Below, piece by piece: positions 55,613-64,000 of a stretch of DNA of 64,000 nucleotides. The DNA is from Tretioscincus oriximinensis. Lineage: Eukaryota; Chordata; Lepidosauria; Squamata; Gymnophthalmidae. The position numbers and the translations under genes are program-made. Each line of letters starts with the position of its first letter. The first letter of the stretch is position 1. The DNA lies in assembly GCA_022410635.1 (NCBI GenBank), contig JAJVDF010000003.1:124001-188000 (forward strand), in the 5' to 3' direction. The notes under the pieces were generated by a model, which had not been told where the DNA came from, ran no database searches, and saw only the letters and a program-made list of their open reading frames with translations.

Positions 55613-57419
55613 TGTGTCCCGTGGTAAACTGCAGTGTTTTGAAATGACAACTTGTTAGATATATATATGTCAGTTTCCGTGCAGAGCACTTACCGGTACA
55701 TGTTTTTCTTCTTACAACTCAGTGTGGAAGACAGACTTGACCTAGAGTAACATGGCAACACCACATGCTGTGTAAAAAATATTTTAAAAAGGAAAACGAA
55801 GAAAAACCCCTCCAAATGCCTAACTTTATTAAATGTAAATACACTTTTACCACCAAGAAAACGGCTTCACAGAGAAGAAATTCATTAGATTTTTTTTAAA
55901 ATAAATGCACGTGGATGTTGCTTTTTCACAGATCCCAGTGGCAGGATAATATGGCTCAAGACGTTAATTATAGATGCTTACTATAAATAATTTTGTGGCT
56001 TGAACAGTTATTATAGTCACCACCGGCATAGATTTCTCTAACATACAGGTATACTAGGAACAACATCAAAGTGTAAAGAATAAGATCCGCCTTGGATTAG
56101 TAATCAACGGAGAGGCAGAAGTTATACAAATTATTACTCTCCTCCCCTTTTATTATAAAAAATTCTAGCTGCTGCATGTAGTAAATTTCACTTACTAAAA
56201 AGAAAACTGATCAGAGTATCATGCGCTATACATTGTCACAAAAAGTTGGTAAGTCCGTTGTTAACCAAAGGTAGCGAGAGTGGCTCTTTAAAAAAACTGG
56301 ATTTTTCATTATAAAGAAGAACAATTCTCACAGGATTACACTTTCATACTTGAACAGCAGAAGCAATCAACTGAAATTATTTCTTGCACATCAACACCTA
56401 GTATATTCCCTGCGTATTTGCAGGCATATGTGAGCAGAGAGGGTGGTGGTTATGTGGAGTTAGTAAAGCTGAAACAATGATTCGATTCCATAATGTTAAG
56501 AATGTAGACATGACATAAAATGATGAATGGAATCATTACGGTAAAAAATACGTTTTTTCCTGATATTCTTAATTCAGGTAATAAACAGCAACATAGAAAA
56601 TGCAGACAAATAGACTTCTGATAGTAAGCTTTGAAGGTCTAATTAGGTTATTACACATCTTGACTACACCATCAATGAAGAAAAAAACCCTTCTATACAT
56701 TGTTTCATGTACTGTACATCCCTAAAATGATTTGTTTTCTTAAACAAAAACCTTGATTTTTTTCCCAACAAAAACTACCTTAAGCTATCAAAATCACTAT
56801 TTTCCTTCTGATCTTGGAAATATAAAGTTAATGTGGTTAAACAACAACAAAAACAGGGACATGTCATCCTAGCAAGATCAAATCAGTCCCTTTTCTCCCT
56901 CCGCTTTACACACAATAACTTATGGTTAGGGTCCTATAGCAAAGCTTTGGTCAGAGACAACATTTCGATCCACTATGTCCTACAATCACTAAAAATTGTT
57001 AGTAGGAATTTATTTATTACTATTATGACCACAGCAATATGGAAGGATCTTTAAAACGAAGTGAGCCCCAAAGCAGCAAAAAAATTAAACAATTAAAACT
57101 TCATTTTCTTAAGTTGTGCATGGAGATGCTCTTCTTAGTTTGGCAAGAGACGCATAACTCCATCTCCCCGCGCATCTCAATCCTTCCCTTTTTTCATTTG
57201 CCCTGCTTTTCTGCTTTCAATTTGCATCTAACAAATTGCAGTGTAAACAAAACATATCAATGGAATATACAACATTATGACGCATCGTAAATTTATCACA
57301 TGTAGAAACTTCACAGCTTCATGCACTCAAAGAGCATGTATGAAGAGGGCAACGGTGTGGCCAAGATGGTCGCCAACCAAGTGCAGAGTGCAGAGGACAT
57401 AATGCGGCACCACTGATGT
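55500..57419 (-). other. CAMK2D: CAMK2D 3' UTR
   Basis: Minus-strand sequence after the terminal stop codon, free of LINE fragments over 1.9 kb, which contrasts with its surroundings. Reverse-strand AATAAA signals (TTTATT on the + strand) lie at 55509-55514, near 55823 and near 56150. A (TA)n/(CA)n microsatellite is embedded at 55562-55614. The distal end is approximate. Confidence 0.6.
55562..55614. repeat. (TA)n(CA)n microsatellite
   Basis: ATATATATAT units pass into ACACACAC. Confidence 0.9.
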
Positions 57420-57423
57420 TTAG
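57420..57423 (-). CDS. CAMK2D: CAMK2D terminal exon: last codon base and stop
   Basis: On the minus strand the acceptor TTTTCTCAG precedes C TAA. Joined to the AA at the end of the previous exon this gives Asn-stop, so the protein ends TVPIN. This agrees with my memory that short CaMKII-delta isoforms replace the final Lys by Asn. The rest of the exon is 3' UTR. Confidence 0.88.
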
Positions 57424-57429
57424 CTGAGA

Positions 57430-58122
57430 AAACAGAGAAGAAGAGGAACATTCGTTAGCTGCAGAGATATTCCATTTGAAGATTAACTGCAAGATGTCTG
57501 GGGAATAAATCTTTTGGCAATTATCAAATATAATTAAGCAAGCAACAACAAATGAATTGATTGTTATGATCGCTGTTATAGTATAATTATTTTTTCAAGA
57601 AATAATTATATAATTTTTGTATTTATTTGCACTTGTATCCTGCCCTATACCCGAAGGTCTCAGGGCGGCCAACCATAGAGTGGCGTACATAGCCTTTGTT
57701 GCTTTCTCCACAACAGACACCCTGTGGAGTAGGTGGGGCTGAGAGAGTTCAAAGCTAATTACCCTTATATTGAACTAAGATAAATCTTCTGTCTGAGGGA
57801 GAGTTTCCTAAAGCTGGAGCTATAGCTTCCATAATTACTGCTCATTAACCATGATGGTTCTTACTCGTAGAATATGTAATTCAACGGCATCCAGAAAAAA
57901 ACACTCTTTAGCCTTTCCTGTTCTAAGAAACAAATAAACTTTGAACAAAATACAGACAAGGCTATGTCAGTGAGGAGCCTGGTAGTTATTGGTACCTTTG
58001 ACAGACTCTTAATCAAATACAGCCAGGAAAGGTTGTAAAAAAGAAGGAAGGAAAGCGGAGGGGGGGGGGGGGAATTACAGCTACCTCAATGCCATCTTAG
58101 CTTACAGGATTGTTCTACTTAC
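57430..58122 (-). other. CAMK2D last intron
   Basis: Holds a family B tail at 57618-57700 (CCTGCCCTATACCCGAAGGT), a SINE-like fragment at 57715-57760 and a G-run at 58059-58072. I looked for the alternative exon with the PPCIPNGKENF tail of longer delta isoforms and did not see it here. Confidence 0.6.
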
Positions 58123-58351
58123 TTGATAGGTACTGTTGGTGATCCTGAACGATGAAAGTGAACATTCTGCCATTTCCCATCACGGCGGTGCCAAACCCGT
58201 GTCTCTTCAGACTGCATGGTCTTTGGCATCCCGCTTCCATCCATGTACTGAGTCAGCCGTATGTAGGCAATGCAGGCAGCATCGTCCCCCACAAGGTGGA
58301 CGTGAGGATTCAAGATAATGGTATGGATTGGCTTGTTGCTCTTGGATAAAG
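58123..58351 (-). CDS. CAMK2D: CAMK2D penultimate exon: association domain C-terminus
   Basis: Encodes [60 protein letters not shown] and [16 protein letters not shown]. This is the end of the hub domain that assembles CaMKII into 12-14 subunit rings. The delta paralogue is chosen from [10 protein letters not shown] and the SGSPTVPIK ending. The minus-strand acceptor is CTTTACAG and the donor TATCAA|GTAAGT. 229 nt with split codons at both ends. If the intron is retained, AAG TAA ends the protein at Lys. Confidence 0.98.
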
Positions 58352-58409
58352 CTGTAAAGAGGAAGTTTGTGATTTACGCAATGGAAGACAATTCAGAAAA
58401 AAAAGGCAA

Positions 58410-58757
58410 GGACTGAAATGGGCCCTCTCCAGCTGAGCAGTTATTTTAAATCCAGAATAACCCAATTGCCTGTCTGTCCTCACTTTTTTAAAATAGCAAG
58501 GAGCTGATGTTTCCACAGGGGAATTGTATTCTTTCTCCACTGCACACCCAAAAACATATGTGGTCTCCCAACCAATTGCTCTTCCTTCCTCCCCTCGTAT
58601 GTCTGAGCACCAATATGCATGTTTTGCCTCAAATCTCAGCCAGTGTGCATGCCTTGCCTCAAATCTTGGCTGAATTCTTGCCTTTTTCTGTCTGTTTCTG
58701 CATGCGAATGCCATACCCTTTTGGGAAAAGAGAAGCCTGCTCTGACAGCAGCTTGTA
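58410..58757. repeat. Interspersed repeat family H, copy 2
   Basis: TTTTAAATCCAGAATAACCC, AACCAATTGCTCTTCCTTCC, CTCAAATCTTGGCTGAATTC and CTGCTCTGACAGCAGCTTGT parallel 51112-51480. It lies about 60 bp inside the intron upstream of the CAMK2D penultimate exon. Confidence 0.75.
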
Positions 58758-58759
58758 AC

Positions 58760-59265
58760 TATTTTTATTTATTTATTTATTTGTACTTGTATCCCACCGT
58801 ATACCTGAAGGTCTCAGGGCGGCCAACCATAGGACAGCGCACATAGCTTTTGTTGGTTTCTCCACAACAGACACCCTATAAGGCCTTAAATAACTTGAGT
58901 ACCAAATATCTAAAGGAACACCTTCCCCCATATCGTCCAGCCTGTAGCTTAAGATCTTCAGGGGAGGCCTTCTTGATTGTACCACCAACCTTGGTAGCAA
59001 AGAGAGTAGGAACCCAGGACAGGGCGTTCTCACAGGCAATTCCTAGGCTATGGAACAGTTTGCCCCTGGAGGTGCATCAATCACCATTACCGAGTTTATT
59101 CAGAAAATCCCTAAAGGCAAAGCTCTTTAGCCTGGCCTTTGGTTGAAAAAATAGCTTTCTCTTCCCTACTTTACAATACAGTTGTTTTTTAATATGTTAA
59201 TTTTGTTTTTATTGTTAACTGTCCTGAGATCTTCAGGTACAGGGTGGTATAGAAATGCAAATAAA
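58760..59265 (+). mobile_element. LINE family B, tail-inverted composite
   Basis: The first 110 bp are a reversed tail, (ATTT)n then CCACCGTATACCTGAAGGTC. From 58880 a + oriented C-terminal part follows: KYLKEHLPPYRPACSLRSSG, RVGTQDRAFSQAIPRLWNSL, FRKSLKAKLFSLAFG, and the 3' tail CTGTCCTGAGATCTTCAGGT. It is the best-preserved family B protein end here. Confidence 0.85.
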
Positions 59266-59492
59266 TTATTATTTCTAGTGGATTATTTTCTATTTGTTTT
59301 TAACTGTTCATCCTTCCTTATGAGATCTTCAACTATATGGTGAGAGAAAAGTACATACAGTATGAATGAATAATCATTATTTAGATACAATTGAAGACTG
59401 GCAACATTTGAGGTATTCTTACTTTGATTGTTAATTGATTTCATTTTTTGCAGTGCCTCATATTTGGTGTCATGGCACCAGTCATACAGTTA

Positions 59493-59815
59493 GAGAATCA
59501 TAGAATCATAGAGTTGGAAGGGACCTCCAGGTCATCGGGTCCAACCCGCTGCTTAATGCAGGATCCATTAAACCATCCCAGACAGATGACTGTTCAACCA
59601 CTGTTTAAAGACTTCCAGCGAAGACGAATTCACCACCTCCTGTGGCAAACTGTTCCACTGGTTTATCACAGAATTGGCATGGACTTTTTGGTTCATGGGG
59701 TTCAACCCCCTGTTCAATGAAAAAATAACTAAACAATCCCAGACAGATGGATGTCCAACTTCGTTTGGAGACTTTTACCAATGAAGAACTCTCTTGTATC
59801 TACTCCTTTGCAATT
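59493..59815 (-). mobile_element. CR1 LINE 3' end, reverse orientation
   Basis: Begins GAATCATAGAATCATAGAGT, then GGACCTCCAGGTCATC and CAGACAGATGACTGTTCAAC. A second, shorter repeat of the same part follows at 59665-59800 (CATGGGGTTCAACCCCC, CAGACAGATGGATGTCCAAC). Confidence 0.88.
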
Positions 59816-59819
59816 TCAT

Positions 59820-60780
59820 CATGTTATTATTTATTTATATTTATACCCTGCCCTGTACCCAAAAGTCTCATGGTGGCAAACAATAAAAACAAAAATATAA
59901 GATTAGTATATTAAAACAGTATTTGAAGGCGGGAAGGAAAATGGCATTTTTTTCAACTAAAGGCCAGGTTAAAGAGGTGTGTCTTCAAGAATCTTCTAAA
60001 AGAATACAGTGATGGTGACTGACATACCCCAAGAGAAAAACTATTTCATAGTCTGGGGGCAACCACTGACAAGGCCCTACTCCAGGTTCCCAGTCCATTT
60101 GCTGTTCAGAGAGGCACAGGCAGGTTGATATGGGAGAAGGTGTTCCTTTGGATATTTGGGGCTCAAGTTACTTATGGCCTTATAAGTTACAAGTTAACAC
60201 CTTGAAATGGACTCAGTAGCAGATCGGTATCAATGCAATTCTTTCAAGACTGGCGTAATGTGAGTTGAGCCGGTCATTCCAGTCAGAAGTCTAGCAATTC
60301 AACTCCATCAACGACAAGGTGCTTCTCAAATTCACAGACCCGAGTTGCTATAATGCACAATGCACCCATCCAGCCCATCACTGCCTCCAAGCACCTGCCA
60401 AGCACTTCAATCACCTCTCCATATTCAGATGGAACAGAGGATAGAATGTCATCTACATATTAATGGCACTTCACTCCAAATCTCCTGATGACCGAGCAGC
60501 TTCATATAAATGTTAAGCAGCATGGGAGCGAGGATTGATCACTGAGGAACCCCACAAGTGATATTCCAGGGTGTCAAGCAAGAATCTCCCACCACCACCT
60601 TCTAGAAACGGCCTTGGAAATAAGAATCATTGTAATGCCATCCCACCAACTCCTAAACCTCCTAGCCTCAAAAGCTGCCAAAAGATCCAGGAGAACTAAC
60701 ATGGTCACAATGTCCCAGTCCTTCTCCTGTAGAAGGTTATCAACCAGGGAGCCCAAGGTGGTTTTCGTGCATTCTAGTCC
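59820..60780 (-). mobile_element. LINE family B, long 3' region, reverse orientation
   Basis: Starts ATTTATTTATATTTATACCC, TGCCCTGTACCCAAAAGTCT, then GTTAAAGAGGTGTGTCTTCA, CAACCACTGACAAGGCCCTA, and much further GAGGAACCCCACAAGTGATA, GCCAAAAGATCCAGGAGAAC. At about 950 bp this is the longest non-coding 3' part of the family in the window. Confidence 0.75.
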
Positions 60781-60954
60781 TTCCTTATACAAGTGAGAAA
60801 ATGGTTGAACCCTTTGCTCTGTGAGAGTCCCTCAAACATTTGTAGACAGCTATCATGCCTTGTCTCAATTTCCTCATTTGCAGGTTAAAAATTCCTAGAT
60901 CCCCATAGTGATCCTTGTTCATTCCTCAAAGAGGAAAGCAAATAAAAAAGAATA

Positions 60955-61120
60955 TAGGGATGTTTAGTTTTGCTTAAAATTGATCACTGTGAGTCTGAAT
61001 ATGACTAGCAATAACAAAGCTTTCAATAGAGGTGTTCAATAGTTATCAAATAAGGGTACTGAAGGAACACTGAGCAGTTAAATTCCATGAGATTTCTTTC
61101 AAACATTTCCTTTAGCATTT
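60955..61120. repeat. Local repeat pair, left member
   Basis: GAATATGACTAGCAATAACA, AAGCTTTCAA, then GAACACTGAGCAGTTAAATT and CCATGAGATTTCTTTC correspond to 62925-63065. Confidence 0.7.
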
Positions 61121-61564
61121 CCAGAGATGAAAAAGATATATGCATTTTGGAAGGAAAGGTTAGTTTTGTTCCAAAAATTACAATACAACAAAAAATATTT
61201 AAATGTGACCAGAAGTATATGTTTTGCCAGAATTTCTCATGCAATTATTGAATCGACTCTTCTGAACAGCTGGAATTTTTAACTCAACGTTCTTTTTGAT
61301 TCAATGCTAAAACACATTCCTTATCAAGCATCATTTGCATGGAATGCTTCCCCAGTTATAATTACCAAAACAACATTTATTTTTGTTTCAATATTTCAAG
61401 ATGACAAGAAATGTTAGGATCAAACCTAAACCAAAACTATTCAGTACTGCTCAAATTGTTTTATAGATAACTATTGTCATTCTGTAAACAGTATTTGGAT
61501 GAGTAATGGGCAATTCTTTAGAAGTTTTTAACTACTATTTCCATAAAAATTTGACTACTGAATA

Positions 61565-61830
61565 ACCATCTCTGATATTAATAAGACACGCATCAGTGAG
61601 TCCAATGTTCCGTGGTCTGCCATTGGACTTTATGGACCAATGACAGAGCTTGGAACTTTGGACTTGGCAGGCGTGTGCCTGCAGCAGGGGCACTGTAGGC
61701 TGTCCAGACATCTGCCCAACATGGCAGAGAGGGCAGCCTCCAGTTCCTGACCCAAAACCACCACCTCCAAAACTGAGGGCACTGCGGCAGCCTACCTGCC
61801 ACTGCTGCCAGCTTCATCCTCCACCCTTTG
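61565..61830. repeat. Interspersed repeat family G, copy 2
   Basis: GGACTTGGCAGGCGTGTGCC, TCTGCCCAACATGGCAGAGA, GGGCAGCCTCCAGTTCCTGA match 31480-31800 in the same orientation. Confidence 0.7.
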
Positions 61831-61839
61831 CCTTCCTAA

Positions 61840-62920
61840 GTCCACGTTTTGGTGGGTTTTCTATTAGTATAAATTAATTCTTGACTACTGTTTAATGGAA
61901 ATGAAACACAAGGTGCAACAGGAGAACAATGGGCACCCCAGCCTTTATGTAGAAGATAGATTTGTAAATTAGTTTTTTGATTTTGTGGAAAATAAAATAT
62001 TATTAATCCAGGTATCAGAAAGAGCTCCTAAAGCAGTAGCATAGAATGGGTAGTGCTGGCACCTCCATTCCACCTGACCACTGCTTCCGCTTATCTCTAT
62101 GACAGAGTAGTACTGGCTAATAGCCTTCCCAGAGCGCCACACCCTCTTCCCTCTCAGCAAATCTCCCTCTTCATCCCTCCTCCTCTTTTGCTAAATATCT
62201 GGGTCTCTTTTGCTAAATATCTGTGCGTAGACACATTCTGTCTAGAATGCTTGAACATTGGCAGATTTTCTGCATGTGGGAGAGGAGGAACTATGTTGTA
62301 ATTATCACCACTATCTTTATTCTTCTGAAATTTTGTGCCTGAAGCAACTGCCCTTGTGCCCTGAAGACAAAAAGATGGCAGAAATATAATTTAATTAGAA
62401 ATCATTTTTCAAATATTTACTCCAATGTTACTTCAGTTTTATCTTAAGGTTAGGCTGACTGCAATTGGCAGTCACACAAAGAACAGCCTTTCCAGATTTT
62501 ATAATGTGTCAGGGTGACCATGTTTAGAGAGGAAGGAGAGCAATAATTTGTCCTTCCATCCTAATTTCAGAAACTGAAATTGGCACTCACTGGTCAAGGG
62601 CAAGTTTGCTGTTGTGAAGTCATGTCTCTCTATTCACCTACCTTAATTTCACAGGGATATTTGAGAAGTAATACTGTCTAATGTATTGTATTGCTACAAG
62701 GGAACTACTAATTTCCCAAAGCCCATTTTAATCTTTCATCCATTCAACTCAATGAGATTTGTTTTCATTTCTGGACAGAGCTACAATGACATCAATGGAA
62801 ATGTATTGGTTTGTCATTGACTCAATGAATCAGAGTATCAGAAAGGACTTCAAGGTCATCAGGAAACGGGAGTTCATCTGCTCGGAATGGTTTTCCACTC
62901 TCCCTGAACTTGATCAGGGA
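61840..62920. other. CAMK2D intron, no recognisable element
   Basis: Unique AT-rich sequence; a direct repeat TTTTGCTAAATATCTG occurs at about 62187 and 62209. Confidence 0.4.
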
Positions 62921-62924
62921 GCAT

Positions 62925-63070
62925 CCGAATATGACCAGCAATAGCAAAGCTTTCAAACAAGTCAAATTCAATTCACACTCTACATACATGGCATGTTAAA
63001 CAGTTAACAAATAAAGGGGCTGAAGGAATACAGAGCAGTTAAATTCCATGTGATTTTCTTCCAAAAATTA
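62925..63070. repeat. Local repeat pair, right member
   Basis: GAATATGACCAGCAATAGCA, AAGCTTTCAAACA and AGAGCAGTTAAATTCCATGT repeat the left member at 60955 in the same orientation. Confidence 0.7.
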
Positions 63071-63171
63071 AGCATGTCCTCAACCTTTGGTGAACTTAGG
63101 TTAACCTCGTAAGATAGGTAGTCTCTCTAGCTGCAGTTTTAGGACCAGTTGGGTTCTTCAAGTATGCAGTG

Positions 63172-63510
63172 ACTATTTATTTATTTGCATTTCTATACCC
63201 AAAAGTCTCTGGCCAGTTAACATTAAAAACAGAATAACATATTAAAACAATTTCTGAAAATAGGGAAGACCAAAGAGGACTTCAGAAGTCTTCTGAATCC
63301 CCATACAGATATGGTGAATGATGCATCTCAAGGGAAGACTATTCCATAGTCTCATGGCTGCCACAGAGAAGGCCCTGTCCCAGGTTCCCACTCTCTTTGC
63401 TACCGAGAGTGTTGGCACAACCAGGAGGGCCTCCCCTGCAGATTTTAAGGTATGGGCAGGTTGATATGGGAGAAGGCATTGCTTTAGATAGTTGGGGCCC
63501 AAATTATTTA
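63172..63510 (-). mobile_element. LINE family B 3' end with protein C-terminus, reverse orientation
   Basis: Starts TATTTATTTGCATTTCTATA. The minus strand encodes LGPNYLKQCLLPYQPAHTLK, SAGEALLVVPTLSVAKRVGT and WDRAFSVAAMRLWNSLPLR, the L2-group LINE C-terminus. Confidence 0.85.
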
Positions 63511-63519
63511 AGGGAAAAA

Positions 63520-64000
63520 TCCAGATCAGCTTTTTTTTGTAAAGCCCAGGTTGGAAGTTGATTATCTTCGACAATATTGTGGGATAATATGCCTTTGTCA
63601 GAGGTTATGTTGGGATTACCACTGATAGCTGTAATTCCTGGCTTAAACACTGTCTGGATCCAGCCTTAATGTCTTGGTTTGAAGGTAACAGGTATTAAAA
63701 AGTATATGATGTGGAATCTTGTCACAAACTGAATTCCAGAAACTAATTGTCCCTTGTACTGTGTGGATTTGGATAGCGTGACTCACATTACATAAGTAAA
63801 CCACTACTTTCTTGAAAGCAATACTAATTGCACTTTGCAAAAACATATTGCAAAAGCAATCCCCAGCTACAGAAAGGTGATTCAGCTTCATCTAAGCTTA
63901 CTTTGCATAATGCAGAATTACTGTATTATTAAAAGGAGAACCATAACATATTGTCAATATTATTTACATATGCATAACAATTAAGAGTATTTATATTTCT
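63520..64000. other. CAMK2D intron, no recognisable element
   Basis: Unique AT-rich sequence to the end of the window. Confidence 0.4.

Overview
The window is AT-rich vertebrate nuclear DNA with long introns, CR1 and L2-like LINE fragments, trinucleotide arrays and isolated single-base N characters. The repeats and the divergence of the coding parts point to a reptile, probably a squamate; this is inference. It carries the 3' parts of two convergent genes, ANK2 (ankyrin-B, + strand) and CAMK2D (CaM kinase II delta, - strand). This is the order and orientation I know from human chromosome 4.

Positions 879-45400 hold ANK2 from the ZU5 domains to the 3' UTR. I placed 21 exons by splice sites and phase; together they form one open frame of 2936 codons plus stop (8812 nt). 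Exons 1-7 encode the ZU5-ZU5-UPA spectrin-binding module. Exons 8 and 9 are micro-exons of 27 and 22 nt. Exon 10 is the 5913-nt giant exon (17402-23314) of the 440-kDa neuronal isoform. Exons 11-13 encode the death domain and exons 14-21 the C-terminal regulatory region. Exon 9 also joins exon 11 in frame, giving the short isoform. The last exon can be read in two frames: via exon 20 it encodes a long basic/acidic tail, and joined directly to exon 18 or 19 it gives Asp-Asn-Asn-Glu-stop, the ending I recall for canonical ankyrin-B.

Positions 45400-55500 are intergenic and dense in interspersed repeats: CR1, L2-like LINE tails, and several families seen only by comparing copies inside this window. 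They include nested insertions, one a hAT-type element with a perfect 8-bp target-site duplication, and one unrecognised reading frame near 46.0-46.5 kb.

Positions 55500-58351 (- strand) hold the last two exons of CAMK2D: the end of the association domain and the terminal 3' UTR exon. From 58352 to 64000 is CAMK2D intron filled with LINE relics. I found no tRNA, rRNA or CRISPR features. No undescribed gene system is evident; the most interesting items are the frame-switching ANK2 tail, a lineage-specific 9-residue repeat array in the giant exon, a near-perfect 72-bp foldback, and uncatalogued repeat families.
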